Assembly (NCBI RefSeq): GCF_012033735.1
Contig: NZ_JAAVJD010000002.1
Location: 20,366 to 84,365, forward strand
Length of the DNA stretch: 64,000 nt
Source: Streptomyces lonarensis
Lineage (GTDB): Bacteria; Actinomycetota; Actinomycetes; Streptomycetales; Streptomycetaceae
Direction: 5' to 3'
The position numbers were made by a program, and so were the translations under genes. Of the stretch, positions 33,258 through 43,070 are shown piece after piece (the stretch's first letter is position 1; each line of letters opens with the position of its first letter). The notes beneath the pieces are model-generated. The model was not told where the DNA came from. It saw nothing but the letters and a program-made list of their open reading frames with translations, and did not search any database.

Positions 33258-34901
33258 ATGGCGACCCCGACCCTCAGCTCCGGCGCCCGGCTGCTCGCCG
33301 CGCCCGGGGACCAGCACCGGGAACTCCTCACGCCGGAGGCGCTCGCCCTGCTGGCCGCGCTGCACGCGGCGGTCACCGGCCGGCACGCCGAACTGCTCGC
33401 CGAGCCCGCCGGCACAGCAACAGCGGCGACAGCGACGACCGCGGATGGTCCTGCGCGGCGGGCGTCGCAGCGCGACCCGGCCTGGCTCGTCGCTCCCGCC
33501 CCACCGGGCACCGAGCGCCGCACCGTCGAAGTGGTCGCCTCACCCGCCGATCCGGCGGCCTCGGCCCGGGCGCTCTCCTCCGGCGCGGACGTCTGGGTGG
33601 CGGACCTCGACGACGCGACCCCCGACGACTGGGCATCGCTGCTCGCCGGACAGCGTGCCCTCCGGGAGGCGGCCCGGCTCGTGCGGTCGACGCCCCGGCC
33701 CGAACCGGCCACCGGCACCGGCACACCCGGCGGGCCCACCGCCGCGCACCGCACCACCCGGTGGCGGGGCGCCCGGTCCGCGGCGGGGCCGGCGGGCACC
33801 GCCCGCCCCCACCGTCTGCCGCCGCAGCCGAATCCGGCCGGGGCTCCCCGCATCGTGCTCCGCCCCCGCGGCTGGCAGGCGGTGGAGCGCGCCGTGCTGC
33901 TGGACGGCCGTCCGCCGGCGGCGCCCGTCGTCGATGTCGGGCTGTTCCTCTTCCACCACCTCGCGGCACGCCGCACGGTGGCCGCTCCCCCGCCGGGCCT
34001 CGTGCTCCCCCGCGTCGGCCACCGGGGCGAGGCGCTGCGGTGGCACCGGCTGCTGCTGGCGGCGGAGCGGCTGCTCGGGCTGGAGCCGGGGACGGTGACG
34101 GTGACCGTGCCGATCGAGCGTGTGCGGGCGGCTACGGAGGCCGAGGAGATCCTCTTCGTCCTGCGGTCGCGGCCGGCCGCGTTGGCCGCCGCACACCACG
34201 CCTACCTCGCCGACCTCGTGGAGACCGTCAGCGCCGAGCGGCCCGGCACGGTCCTGCCCGAGCGGGACCGGCTCCCCGTGACGGCACCGTTCCTGCGGGC
34301 CTGTACGGATCTGCTGGTGCAGGTGGGCCACCGGCGGGGAGCCCACGTCATCGGCAGCGGCACCACCGCGACAGCCGACGCGGCCGCCGTCGGCGCCGCC
34401 CGGCTGGTGTTGGAGCGCGAGGCGGAGGACGGGTTCGACGGCACCCGGGTCGCGGACCCCGCGCTCGTCCCCACCGCCCGCGCAGCGTTCGCCCCGGTGC
34501 TGCGCGGCCGGAGCCACCAACTCGACCGTCAGCGACCGGAGGTGGCGGTCACAGCCGCCGAACTGCTCGCGGTGCGGCGCACGGCGGCACCGCCCGGGCC
34601 GGAAGGGGTGCGGGCTGCACGGCAGTTGGTCGCCGGATACACCGCCGCCCGATCCGAGGGGCGCGCGACCGTGGTGATCGAGGGCGCGGTGCACGACGCG
34701 GCGTCGGTGGCGCTGGCCGTGGCGCAGCTGCGCCAGTGGTCCCGGCACGGTCCCGCCGGGGCCCGCGGCGACCGGCAGCCCGCGGCGGGCGTCGGGGCGC
34801 CCCCGGCCGTGCCGGGGGTCAGCCCGTCCGCACCCCCGGAAGGTCCGGCCGCCGGCGCCTGCGGGCCGCCGGCGGGAGCGGGGCGCCGGGCGCCGGGCTG
34901 A
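33258..34901 (+). CDS. aceB: Divergent malate synthase A-like protein
   Basis: 547 residues from ATG 33258, with GGGAGG 5 nt upstream. The N-terminus (DQHRELLTPEALALLAAL), DVWVADLDDATPDDWASLLA, RLVRSTPRP, LPRVGHRGEALRWHRLLLAA, GFDGTRVADPALVPTARAAF and a C-terminal VVIEGAVHDAASVALAVAQL align by eye with E. coli malate synthase A. Several usual signatures are weakened: the PKTQSWQEAAWW block reads PRVGHRGEALRWH, and the MGGMAAFIP block reads IGSGTTATA. The usual C-terminal domain after the catalytic Asp region is replaced by a Pro/Ala/Gly-rich tail. It should convert glyoxylate and acetyl-CoA to malate, but activity is doubtful. Confidence 0.72.
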   Translation: MATPTLSSGARLLAAPGDQHRELLTPEALALLAALHAAVTGRHAELLAEPAGTATAATATTADGPARRASQRDPAWLVAPAPPGTERRTVEVVASPADPAASARALSSGADVWVADLDDATPDDWASLLAGQRALREAARLVRSTPRPEPATGTGTPGGPTAAHRTTRWRGARSAAGPAGTARPHRLPPQPNPAGAPRIVLRPRGWQAVERAVLLDGRPPAAPVVDVGLFLFHHLAARRTVAAPPPGLVLPRVGHRGEALRWHRLLLAAERLLGLEPGTVTVTVPIERVRAATEAEEILFVLRSRPAALAAAHHAYLADLVETVSAERPGTVLPERDRLPVTAPFLRACTDLLVQVGHRRGAHVIGSGTTATADAAAVGAARLVLEREAEDGFDGTRVADPALVPTARAAFAPVLRGRSHQLDRQRPEVAVTAAELLAVRRTAAPPGPEGVRAARQLVAGYTAARSEGRATVVIEGAVHDAASVALAVAQLRQWSRHGPAGARGDRQPAAGVGAPPAVPGVSPSAPPEGPAAGACGPPAGAGRRAPG

Positions 34902-35000
34902 CCCGGCCCAGCGCGCTCCCCCCCGACGCGACCGTGCAGCTGGGAACGTTGCCGGGCAGGCGGTGCGCCGTCGGCCGACCGAGCAGGGCGCGCCGCGCCG

Positions 35001-35165
35001 CGGCGGCAGTGCGGCCGCCGACTCGGTCCGGAGTGGAACCGGGGCGGGCGTCCCGCCGTGGAGCAGCACCTCGGCCCGGAGGGTCGCACCGTCCTGCATG
35101 AAGCGCACGACCGCGGTGTCGACACCGTCGTGGGAGGTACCGGAGATCCTGCGGAGTCCGCGCAC
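35001..35165 (-). pseudogene. anmK N-terminal fragment (anhydro-MurNAc kinase)
   Basis: From GTG 35165, with AGGAG upstream, the minus strand reads MRGLRRISGTSHDGVDTAVV then RFMQDGATLRAEVLLHGG and TPAPVPLRTESAAALPP. SGTSHDGVD is the N-terminal phosphate-binding signature of AnmK kinases, which recycle peptidoglycan anhydro-MurNAc. Similarity stops after about 55 codons, and the frame then runs on without AnmK features. Third-position GC is high within the fragment. A truncated relic within the 922-base gap between aceB and metE. Confidence 0.5.
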
Positions 35166-35200
35166 CGTGGGGCCGCTCCTCTCGTCCACCCCCGCCCGGA

Positions 35201-35251
35201 CCGACTCCTGCCGCCGCCCCGGGGCGGGGCCCCACCGCCGGCAGGAGTCGG
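35201..35251. terminator. Hairpin, possible terminator after aceB
   Basis: CCGACTCCTGCCG (35201-35213) pairs with CGGCAGGAGTCGG (35239-35251), with a GC-rich inner part (CCGCCCCGGGGCGG). About 300 nt downstream of aceB and 36 nt upstream of the anmK fragment start on the other strand. Confidence 0.5.
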
Positions 35252-35411
35252 GCAACGCGGCGGGAGCCAGGGACCACAACGGGGCGCCGCGGGCCGAGTA
35301 TCCACCGCGGTCGGCCGCACGGGGCGGCGCCGCACCGTCGGCGCCCGCCGCTCCCGGCGGACGGGCCCGGGCCGGTGACCGCACGGGGCGCGTCCGTCAT
35401 CCGGTCGCACT

Positions 35412-35441
35412 CTGGTTGGGAGGCGCCGCAGCGCCTAGCCT
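35412..35441 (+). promoter_or_regulatory. Putative metE promoter
   Basis: CTGGTT (35412-35417) and TAGCCT (35436-35441) with 18-nt spacing, placed so that transcription would start just before the cobalamin riboswitch. Confidence 0.4.
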
Positions 35442-35454
35442 GGGCGGTGCAGCT

Positions 35455-35651
35455 GGTTCGCCCCGTCCGCCAGGCGGGGTGTCGCAAGAGGGAACCCGGT
35501 GGGAATCCGGGACTGCCCCGCAGCGGTGAGCGGGAACGACCGCCGTCACACGCACTGGACGCGCCGCGTCCGGGAAGCGACGGCCAGTAGGTGCCGGTGT
35601 GCCCGAGAGGTGCGCGCCGGCGGGCCCGTGAGTCCGAAGACCTGCCACTGC
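35455..35651 (+). ncRNA. Cobalamin riboswitch upstream of metE
   Basis: Conserved cobalamin-aptamer pieces in order: AAGAGGGAACCCGGTG and GGAATCCGGGACTGCCCCGC (35487-35522), AGCGGTGAG, GGGAAGCGACGGCCAGTAGG, and the closing GTGAGTCCGAAGACCTGCCA (35629-35646). About 170 nt separate it from the metE GTG. When adenosylcobalamin is present it should turn off the B12-independent methionine synthase, since the B12-dependent MetH can then do the work. Confidence 0.92.
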
Positions 35652-35823
35652 CCGTGCGCACCCATGGCGCGCGGCGACCTTCGGAGACCCTCGCGGGCGG
35701 GTCGGGAGGACGCGGGCCACCCGCGCGCCACCGGCGTGCGTGAAGGGTCGCCGCGCCGTTCCTTCGCACCGTGAGACGTCCCCCGGGGGCCGTATCTCCG
35801 CACGACTCGCGAAGGAGAGTCTC

Positions 35824-38142
35824 GTGACACCGAAGTCCGCAGCCGCGGCAGCGGGGGCGACCGTCCACGGTTACCCCCGGCAGGGCGGGAACCGAGAGCT
35901 GAAGAAGGCGATCGAGGGCTACTGGAAGGGCAAGGTCACCGCCGACACCCTCCGGACCACCGCGGAGGAACTGCGCCGGACCAACCGGCGGCAGCTCGCG
36001 GAGGCAGGCATCGCCGAGGTCCCCACGGGTGACTTCTCGTTCTACGACCACGTCCTGGACACCAGCGTGATGGTCGGCGCCGTGCCCGAGCGGCACCGCG
36101 CGGCCGTCGACACCGACGCGCTGGACGGTTACTTCGCGATGGCGCGCGGCACCCAGGAGGTGGCGCCGCTGGAGATGACCAAGTGGTTCGACACGAACTA
36201 CCACTACCTGGTGCCCGAGTTGGGCCCCGACACCGTCTTTGCTGCCGACTCCACCAAGCAGGTCGCCGAGCTGCGGGAGGCGCTGGCCGACGGCCTCACG
36301 GCCCGCCCGGTACTGGTCGGCCCGGTCACCTACCTGCTGCTGGCCAAGCCGGCGCCGGGGGTGGACCCCTCGTTCGAGCCGATCACCCTCCTGGACCGCC
36401 TGCTGCCGGTGTACACGGAGGTGCTGGCGGACCTGCGCGCCGCCGGGGCCGAGTGGGTGCAGCTCGACGAGCCGGCGCTGGTGCAGGACCGCACGCCGGC
36501 CGAACTGAACGCCGCCGGGCGTGCGTTGCGCGATCTCGGCGCGCTCACGGACCGGCCGAAGCTGCTGGTCGCCTCCTACTTCGACCGGCTCGGTGACGCG
36601 CTGCCGGTGCTGGCGAAGTCCCCGGTCGAGGGGCTGGCGATCGACTTCACCGGCCCCGCGGCGGCCAACCTCGCGGAGCTGGCGGCCGCGGGCGGCGTGC
36701 CCGACAAGCGGCTGGTGGCGGGTGTCATCGACGGCCGCAACGTCTGGATCAACGACCTGACCGCCTCGCTCGGGGTGCTGGCGACGCTCCTCGGGCTCGC
36801 GGGTTCGGTGGACGTGGCACCGTCCTGCTCGCTGCTGCACGTGCCGCTGGACGCCACCGCGGAGCGCGACCTGGACCCGCAGGTTTCGCGCTGGCTGGCG
36901 TTCGCCCGCCAGAAGGCGGAGGAGACCGTCACCCTGGCGCGGGCGCTGCGCGAGGGCACGGACACCGTCACCGCCCGGCTGCGCGCCAACGCAGCCGACC
37001 TCGCCTCCCGGGCCGGTTCCGCGCTGACCCACGACCCCGCGGTGCGGGAGCGGGCGGCCGCGGTGACCGACGCCGACGCCCGGCGTTCGCAGCCGTACGC
37101 CGAGCGGGCCGTCGCCCAGCGGGAGCGGCTCGGCCTGCCGCTGCTGCCGGTGACCACCATCGGTTCGTTCCCGCAGACCGACGAACTGCGGGTCGCACGG
37201 GCCGATCTGCGCGCGAAGCGGATCGACGCGACGGGGTACGAGGAGCGGATCGCCGCCGAGATCCGCGAGGTCGTCTCCTTCCAGGAGAAGGCCGGCGTCG
37301 ACGTGTTGGTGCACGGCGAGGCCGAACGCAACGACATGGTGCAGTACTTCGCCGAGAAGCTGAACGGCTACCTGGCGACCCGGCACGGCTGGGTGCAGTC
37401 CTACGGCACCCGGTACGTCCGGCCGCCGATCCTGGCGGGCGACATCTCGCGGCCCGAGCCGATGACGGTGCCGTGGACGACGTACGCCCAGTCGCTGACG
37501 GACCGGCCGGTCAAGGGAATGCTGACCGGCCCGGTCACCATGCTCGCCTGGTCGTTCGTCCGCGACGACCAGCCGCTGGGCGAGACCGCGCGGCAGGTCG
37601 CGCTGGCGCTGCGGGAGGAGGTGCTGGACCTGGAGAAGGCCGGCACCGCGGTCATCCAGGTCGACGAGCCGGCGCTGCGGGAGACGCTGCCGCTGCGCGC
37701 GGCGGACCACGCCGCGTACCTGGGGTGGGCGACCGAGTCGTTCCGGCTGGCGACCGCCGGGGTGCAGCCGCAGACGCAGATCCACACCCACATGTGCTAC
37801 GCGGAGTTCGGTGACGTCATCGCCGCCATCGACGACCTCGACGCCGACGTCATCAGCCTGGAGGCGGCCCGCTCGCACATGCAGGTCGCGGACGAGCTGG
37901 CGGCGCACGGCTACCCGCGGGAGGTCGGCCCCGGCGTGTACGACATCCACTCGCCGCGGGTGCCGGACACCGCCGAGGTCGTCGCGCTGCTGAAGCGCGG
38001 GCTGGGCGCCATCCCGGCCGAGCGGCTGTGGGTCAACCCCGACTGCGGTCTGAAGACCCGTGGTTGGCCGGAGGTCCGGGCGGCGCTGGAGAACCTGGTC
38101 GCCGCCGCGCGCGGCACCCGGGAGGCGCTGTCCGCCGAGTGA
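35824..38142 (+). CDS. metE: Cobalamin-independent methionine synthase
   Basis: 772 residues from GTG 35824, with AAGGAGA 5 nt upstream. Transfers a methyl group from 5-methyltetrahydropteroyl-triglutamate to homocysteine. N-terminal folate domain ([20 protein letters not shown]), a core starting [17 protein letters not shown], and zinc ligands in [11 protein letters not shown] and [11 protein letters not shown]. Intact. Controlled by the upstream cobalamin riboswitch. Convergent with the LolA-like gene, whose frame runs into its 3' end on the other strand. Confidence 0.97.
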   Translation: MTPKSAAAAAGATVHGYPRQGGNRELKKAIEGYWKGKVTADTLRTTAEELRRTNRRQLAEAGIAEVPTGDFSFYDHVLDTSVMVGAVPERHRAAVDTDALDGYFAMARGTQEVAPLEMTKWFDTNYHYLVPELGPDTVFAADSTKQVAELREALADGLTARPVLVGPVTYLLLAKPAPGVDPSFEPITLLDRLLPVYTEVLADLRAAGAEWVQLDEPALVQDRTPAELNAAGRALRDLGALTDRPKLLVASYFDRLGDALPVLAKSPVEGLAIDFTGPAAANLAELAAAGGVPDKRLVAGVIDGRNVWINDLTASLGVLATLLGLAGSVDVAPSCSLLHVPLDATAERDLDPQVSRWLAFARQKAEETVTLARALREGTDTVTARLRANAADLASRAGSALTHDPAVRERAAAVTDADARRSQPYAERAVAQRERLGLPLLPVTTIGSFPQTDELRVARADLRAKRIDATGYEERIAAEIREVVSFQEKAGVDVLVHGEAERNDMVQYFAEKLNGYLATRHGWVQSYGTRYVRPPILAGDISRPEPMTVPWTTYAQSLTDRPVKGMLTGPVTMLAWSFVRDDQPLGETARQVALALREEVLDLEKAGTAVIQVDEPALRETLPLRAADHAAYLGWATESFRLATAGVQPQTQIHTHMCYAEFGDVIAAIDDLDADVISLEAARSHMQVADELAAHGYPREVGPGVYDIHSPRVPDTAEVVALLKRGLGAIPAERLWVNPDCGLKTRGWPEVRAALENLVAAARGTREALSAE

Positions 38143-39197
38143 AGCCGGTGCGTCGGCGCCGCCGGCCGGTGAGCCGCTGAGCCGGTGAGCGGTTCACCGG
38201 CCGGCGACTCACCGGCGGGCCGGCGTGCGGGCGGTGGGGAGTGCCACGCCGCCCGCACGCCGCCCGCACACCGTCGTGTCCCGGGGCAGCCCCCGGCGAC
38301 GAGCGGGGCCCGGCGGCCGAAGGCGAAGCCTCCCGCACCGAGGCCGGCGAACGGGTTCTCCTCGTCGAGGTTGACCACCTCGGCGCCGTTGGGCGGCGTG
38401 AAGTAGAAGGTGCCGCCGGCGGGCTGCTCGTACCGGATGTGGGTGAACGCCACGTCGACCAGGTTGCTCTCGGGGCCGGCGACGGTGACGGCCAGCGGCA
38501 GCCCCGTCTCGGCGTCGACAGAGATGCGCACCGACTCCACGGTGCCGAACTCGCTGCCGTCGACCGGCTCGTTCGGGACGACCAGCAGCTGGTAGGCGTC
38601 CTGACCCGCGACCCGCGCGGTGCCGTCCACGGTGATCTCCGCGTGCTCGCCGGCACCGGCGAGCACCTCCTGCGCCATCTGCTGCGGGGTGAGCGAGGCG
38701 AACTCCTCGTGCCCCGTGCCCCACTCCTCGTCGTGCGCCTCCGCGTCGTACTTCTCCGCGTGCTCGGTGAGGTCCGCGTGGTAGGCGATGTTGTCGGCGC
38801 TGTCGTACATCCAGACGTCGCCGTCGTTGTGAATGACGCTCAGCTCCTCGTCGCCCTCGGCGATGACCAGCCGCTGCCGCTCCTCGCCGTCCAGCGCGAC
38901 CTGGAGCGTGCTGTTGCCGGTGGCCAGCGACGCCAGCCGTGCGGCCGGGCCGCCGAACTGCTCGGCGAACGAGCCGATCGCCGGCACGTCGAAGCCCATG
39001 TCGACGCGGACGGTGCCGCTGAGCTGCTCGGTGTCGGACTCCGCGACCTTGACGATCAGTTCCTCGGCGGAGAGGGCGGGAAGGTCCGGGCCGCCGTCGC
39101 TGGCCAGCGCCGGGTAGACACCGGCCCCCACCAGTCCGACGCCGCACACCACCGAGCCCGCAACGACGGTTCGGCGGAGCTTCTTGTTCATGGCCAT
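37911..39197 (-). CDS. LolA-like secreted protein with abnormal C-terminus
   Basis: Start at ATG 39197 or 39191 ([17 protein letters not shown]). A signal peptide or anchor is followed by [60 protein letters not shown] and [20 protein letters not shown], the pattern of Streptomyces LolA/outer-membrane-lipoprotein-sorting-like proteins. After about residue 300 the homologous C-terminal part is missing. The frame continues as basic, Pro/Arg-rich sequence through the metE terminator and 232 nt into metE antisense, to 37911. A one-base shift near 38300 would end the protein at 38209. The real C-terminus was probably lost by frameshift or deletion. Confidence 0.65.
   Translation of the reverse strand: MAMNKKLRRTVVAGSVVCGVGLVGAGVYPALASDGGPDLPALSAEELIVKVAESDTEQLSGTVRVDMGFDVPAIGSFAEQFGGPAARLASLATGNSTLQVALDGEERQRLVIAEGDEELSVIHNDGDVWMYDSADNIAYHADLTEHAEKYDAEAHDEEWGTGHEEFASLTPQQMAQEVLAGAGEHAEITVDGTARVAGQDAYQLLVVPNEPVDGSEFGTVESVRISVDAETGLPLAVTVAGPESNLVDVAFTHIRYEQPAGGTFYFTPPNGAEVVNLDEENPFAGLGAGGFAFGRRAPLVAGGCPGTRRCAGGVRAAWHSPPPARRPAGESPAGEPLTGSAAHRPAAPTHRLHSADSASRVPRAAATRFSSAARTSGQPRVFRPQSGLTHSRSAGMAPSPRFSSATTSAVSGTRGEWMSYTPGPTSRG
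38181..38201. terminator. Hairpin between metE and the LolA-like gene
   Basis: GCCGGTGA (38181-38188) pairs with TCACCGGC (38194-38201) around a 5-nt loop, 39 nt after the metE stop. It lies inside the over-long frame of the LolA-like gene, another hint that that gene's natural end was earlier. Confidence 0.55.
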
Positions 39198-39567
39198 CTC
39201 TTCCCCATCTCCTCGGACCCTGCGATCCTTCCCGGTTTCCCGGTTCACTACCGATTTCATCGCGGATCGGCGGGAAAAACGTCGGCCCAGGGGTTGCTGT
39301 CGGGCTCCTCCGCCGGTATGACCCCGGGGGCCGCCGCGGGCCGGGGCCCCTAGGGGAGCCCCCGAGCAGCCGGGGACGCGAGCCGCCCGCACCGCCACCA
39401 TGGCCTGCATACCGGGTATGGAGCGGGTGTCAGGGGCAGCGGGCCGACCGACACCGCGCCCGCGGGCCGCCACGACCGGGCAGGCGGACGACACCGGCCG
39501 CCCGCCAGGGCGGGTCGAGCGGGAACAACCGGCCGGGCAGCCCCCGGTCAACCCCGCCGACCCCGGG
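39198..39567. other. Intergenic region with a perfect small palindrome
   Basis: 370 bases between the polyprenyl synthase stop and the LolA-like start, both minus strand. No gene seen. CATACCGGGTATG (39408-39420) is a perfect inverted repeat around one base, about 215 nt upstream of the LolA-like gene, and could be an operator. Confidence 0.35.
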
Positions 39568-40578
39568 TCAGACGGTCCGGTCCGCCACGGCGTCGCAGAG
39601 CCCGGCCAGCGCGGCCTTCGCCGGAATCTCCGGCAGCGGCGCCAGCGCCTCCCGCGCGGAGGCGGCGTACCGCAGCGCGTCCGCGCGGGCCGAGGCCAGC
39701 GTGGGGTGGGCGCGCAGCCCCGCGAGGGCCTCGGCGTGGCGGGCGTCGTCGCTGAGGTCGGAGTCGAGCAGCTCCACCAGCGCGCGGTCCTCGGGGGAGC
39801 CACCCTCGGCGGCCTGCTGCCGCAGCCGCAGCACGGTGAGGGTGTCGATGCCCTCCCGCAGGTCGGTGCCGGGCGTCTTGCCGGACTCGTGGGGGTCGCC
39901 GGTGATGTCCAGGACGTCGTCGGCGAGCTGGAAGGCCATACCGATCCGCTCGCCGAACTGCGTGAGCGTGTGGACGGTCGCCTCGTCCGCGCCGGAGAGC
40001 AGCGCGCCGAACCGGCCCGAGACGGCGATGAGCGAGCCGGTCTTGCCCGCGATGACCTCCAGGTGGTGGTCGACCGGGTCGTCCCCGGAGCGCGGACCCG
40101 CCGTCTCCAGGATCTGGCCGGTCACCAGCCGCTCGAACGCCTCGGCCTGGATGCGGACCGCCTCGGGGCCGAGCCCCGCCACGATCGCCGACGCCCGCGA
40201 GAAGAGGAAGTCGCCGGTCAGCACCGCCACCGAGTTGTCCCAGCGGGCGTTGGCGCTCGGCACGCCCCGCCGGACCTCGGCCTCGTCCATCACGTCGTCG
40301 TGGTAGAGCGTCGCGAGGTGCGTCAGCTCCACCACCACCGCGGACGGCACCACACCCGGCGCGTGCGGGTCGGCGAACTGCGCCGCCAGCATCACCAGCA
40401 GCGGCCGGAAGCGCTTGCCGCCCGCACGCACCAGGTGCTGGGCGGTGTCGTTCAGGAACGGCACGTCGCTCTTGGTGGCCTCGACCAGGCCCGCCTCGAC
40501 AGCGGTCAGCCCGGTCTGGAGATCGGCCTCCAGTGCCTGGTCCCGCACGCTCACCCCGAAGGGACCCACGACGGTCAC
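39568..40578 (-). CDS. Polyprenyl (heptaprenyl-type) diphosphate synthase
   Basis: 336 residues from GTG 40578, with AGGAG 8 nt upstream. Chain-elongating prenyltransferase, most likely making the menaquinone side chain. The first Asp-rich motif DDVMD is at 94-98 and the second DDVLD at 220-224, with GGKRFRPLL and the TGDFLFSRA and GKTGSLIA helices. Small residues before the first motif (LATLYHDD) allow long products. Complex I, encoded downstream, reduces the quinone this enzyme helps build. Confidence 0.92.
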   Translation of the reverse strand: MTVVGPFGVSVRDQALEADLQTGLTAVEAGLVEATKSDVPFLNDTAQHLVRAGGKRFRPLLVMLAAQFADPHAPGVVPSAVVVELTHLATLYHDDVMDEAEVRRGVPSANARWDNSVAVLTGDFLFSRASAIVAGLGPEAVRIQAEAFERLVTGQILETAGPRSGDDPVDHHLEVIAGKTGSLIAVSGRFGALLSGADEATVHTLTQFGERIGMAFQLADDVLDITGDPHESGKTPGTDLREGIDTLTVLRLRQQAAEGGSPEDRALVELLDSDLSDDARHAEALAGLRAHPTLASARADALRYAASAREALAPLPEIPAKAALAGLCDAVADRTV

Positions 40579-40763
40579 GAGCGCTTCTCCTGTCTCCGGT
40601 GCCTTGTCCCAGGCAGGGTATCCGGTCGTCCGTCGATCACTGCCAGCGCGTACCCGGTCGCCACTGGGTCACGCCGGTCCCGTTCCCCGGGCCTCGGGTG
40701 GCCGGTCGGAACCGGCCGCCGCGCGGCGGTCCGAGCCGGGCTACCGGGCCGTAGGGTATGGCC

Positions 40764-42005
40764 ATGTCTGACGTGAGCCTGCCCGACGTGGCCGAGGACG
40801 ACCTCTACGGCCCGGACAATCTGCCCTACGGCGTCTACACCACCGACGCCGCGCCCGACCGGCGCCGGATCGGCGTGCGCTACGGCTCCTGGGTACTGGA
40901 CGTGGGCGCCGCCGCCGCGGCCGCCGACCACCCGTGGGCCGAGGTGCTGTCGGCCCCCTCCCTGAACCCGCTGCTGGCCGCCGGGCGGCCCGCCTGGCGC
41001 GAGGTGCGCGCCGCGGTCCGCAGCTGGCTGACGGACGCCGCGCGTCGCGAACAGCTCGCCGCGGACGGCCTGTTGCTGCCGCTGGACGCGTCGGTGACAC
41101 TGCACCTGCCGTTCGAGGTCGCCGACTACGTCGACTTCTACGCCAGCGAGCACCACGCCTCCAACCTCGGCCGGATCTTCCGCCCGGACAGCGAGCCGCT
41201 GACTCCCAACTGGAAGCACATGCCGATCGGTTACCACGGGCGCGCCGGCACGGTCGTCGTCTCGGGGACCCCGGTGAAGCGGCCGAGCGGGCAGCGGAAG
41301 GCCCCGGACGCGCCGGTGCCGGACTTCGGCCCCTCGCGGCGGCTCGACATCGAGGCCGAGGTCGGCTTCGTCGTCGGTGGCGCCACCGAGCCGGGCACCG
41401 CGGTGCCGCAGACCGCGCTGCGCGACCACGTCTTCGGCGTGTGCCTCCTCAACGACTGGTCGGCGCGGGACCTCCAGGCATGGGAGTACGTGCCGCTGGG
41501 CCCGTTCCTCGGCAAGTCCTTCACCACCTCCGTCTCCGCGTGGATCACCCCGCTGGACGCGCTGGACCACGCCCGCACCGAGCCGCCGGCGCGCAGCCAC
41601 GAGCTGCTGCCCTACCTGGCCGACGGCGAGGGCAGCGGCGTCGAGGCGGCGGGGCTGGACCTGCGGATCACCGTCCGGCTCAACGGCGAGGTGATCTCCG
41701 AGCCGCCGTTCGCCGCCATGTACTGGACGGCGGCGCAGCAGCTGGCCCATATGACGGTGAACGGTGCGACGCTGCGGCCCGGTGACCTCTTCGGTTCGGG
41801 CACGGTCTCCGGCCCCGAGGTCGCCACCCGGGGCTGCCTGCTGGAGCTGACCTGGGCCGGGCGCGACCCGGTGGAGCTGAGCACCGGCAAGCGGACGTTC
41901 CTGGAGGACGGCGACGAGGTGACCCTGTCGGCCTGGGCGCCGGGGCCGAACGGCACCCGGATCGGCCTGGGCGAGGTCACCGGCCGGATCACCCCGGCGG
42001 CCTGA
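40764..42005 (+). CDS. fahA: Fumarylacetoacetase
   Basis: 413 residues from ATG 40764 (AGGG 7 nt upstream; the ATG at 40758 is too close). Last step of tyrosine/homogentisate breakdown, giving fumarate and acetoacetate. N-terminal SH3-like domain to about 115, then the catalytic domain with YVDFYASEHHASNLG, MPIGYHGRAGTVVVSG, DIEAEVGFVVGG, LLNDWSARDLQAWEYVPLG and GTVSGPE, carrying the metal and catalytic residues of the family. Stands alone, followed by a strong terminator. Confidence 0.94.
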   Translation: MSDVSLPDVAEDDLYGPDNLPYGVYTTDAAPDRRRIGVRYGSWVLDVGAAAAAADHPWAEVLSAPSLNPLLAAGRPAWREVRAAVRSWLTDAARREQLAADGLLLPLDASVTLHLPFEVADYVDFYASEHHASNLGRIFRPDSEPLTPNWKHMPIGYHGRAGTVVVSGTPVKRPSGQRKAPDAPVPDFGPSRRLDIEAEVGFVVGGATEPGTAVPQTALRDHVFGVCLLNDWSARDLQAWEYVPLGPFLGKSFTTSVSAWITPLDALDHARTEPPARSHELLPYLADGEGSGVEAAGLDLRITVRLNGEVISEPPFAAMYWTAAQQLAHMTVNGATLRPGDLFGSGTVSGPEVATRGCLLELTWAGRDPVELSTGKRTFLEDGDEVTLSAWAPGPNGTRIGLGEVTGRITPAA

Positions 42006-42010
42006 CCGGG

Positions 42011-42059
42011 CCGTACCCACCGGGCGGAGCGGCCCGGCCATACCGCCCGGTGGGTACGG
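42011..42059 (+). terminator. Hairpin terminator after fumarylacetoacetase
   Basis: CCGTACCCACCGGGCGG (42011-42027) pairs perfectly with CCGCCCGGTGGGTACGG (42043-42059), six nt past the stop. Confidence 0.88.
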
Positions 42060-42293
42060 GAACCTCACGCAACCGTGCCCGGACCGCAACCGCCGCGCCC
42101 TAGGGTGGCGTGTACACCAACAAGTCAGGTATCGGCGTGCCGCGGTACGGACCGGACACGGCGCGGGTGGGGCTCCCCTCCGCGCGGTGCGCCGGTCGCC
42201 GCCGCGCGCCGGCGGCCGGGAGCGGCCGCGCGGACGACGGGCGGACGCCCCGGGGCACAGCCCGGGCCGTGCCCGCGAGGGGGGCGAGGACTC

Positions 42294-43010
42294 ATGCACC
42301 GAGGCAGGCACGGCATACGACTGGGCGTGGCGGCGACGGCCACGGCGGCACTGCTGCTCACCGGCTGCGGCAGCGGCGGCGACGACAGCGGCAGCGGCGG
42401 CTCCGCGAGCGGGGACGGCTCCGGCGGGGCGCTGCGCGACATGATCACCGACCTCCGCGAGGCACGCGACGCGTTCATGATCTCGCCCGGCGAGGGGCTC
42501 GGCGAGGACGACTTCGACATGGACGAGGTCGAGGGCTGGGACGACTGGCAGGACTGGGAGGACGACCCCGAGCCGTCACCGGACCCCGATGCCGACGCCG
42601 ACGCCGACGCCGACGAGGACTCCGACGCGGGCGGGGGCGGCGCCGAGCGCCGTGAGGACGGCCAGGGTGTCCTGGATGTCGGTGCCGAGATCACCGGCGT
42701 GTGGCAGGGCGCGGACAACACCCTCTTCGGCGTCCTCTCCAGCCAGGAGTCCGGCACCGGCATCGCCAACGCCTTCTTCGTCGACACCACGTGGCTGCTG
42801 CCCGACGGCACACCGGTGGAGTGCGGCGGGCTGCTCTTCGGCAACGCGGAGGAGGGGTGGAGCAGCTTCCTCTTCTGCGACGACGAGGACGAGACCATGA
42901 AGACGGTCGAGTTGGCGCAGAAGGGCGACACCCTCGACGTCACCTGGACCGAGGAGGACCGCACCGTCAGCCACGCCTGGATGGGCGACTGGGACGAGGA
43001 CATCGAGTAG
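42294..43010 (+). CDS. Acidic lipoprotein (238 aa)
   Basis: ATG 42294 with GAGGA close upstream. Signal peptide with lipobox LLLTGC (Cys25), then a Gly/Ser linker, a very acidic region (WQDWEDDPEPSPDPDADADA) and a small beta domain (VGAEITGVWQGADNTLFGVL to GDTLDVTWTEEDRTVSHAWM). The GVW opening and the LDVTW-T-E-E ending resemble the lipoprotein at 46240, so the two are likely distant relatives. Function unknown. Confidence 0.78.
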   Translation: MHRGRHGIRLGVAATATAALLLTGCGSGGDDSGSGGSASGDGSGGALRDMITDLREARDAFMISPGEGLGEDDFDMDEVEGWDDWQDWEDDPEPSPDPDADADADADEDSDAGGGGAERREDGQGVLDVGAEITGVWQGADNTLFGVLSSQESGTGIANAFFVDTTWLLPDGTPVECGGLLFGNAEEGWSSFLFCDDEDETMKTVELAQKGDTLDVTWTEEDRTVSHAWMGDWDEDIE

Positions 43011-43023
43011 ACGCCCTGCGACT

Positions 43024-43062
43024 CGGTCGGCGCACTCCCCCGAGAGGCGGGCGCGCCGACCG
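43024..43062. terminator. Bidirectional hairpin terminator
   Basis: CGGTCGGCGC (43024-43033) pairs with GCGCCGACCG (43053-43062), between the convergent lipoprotein and DUF397 genes. Confidence 0.65.
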
Positions 43063-43070
43063 CACGCGGG

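Noticed and set aside
34819..37950. Minus-strand frame of 1043 codons opposite metE
   Set aside because: Antisense shadow of an intact metE, rich in His/Arg/Gly from codon complement.
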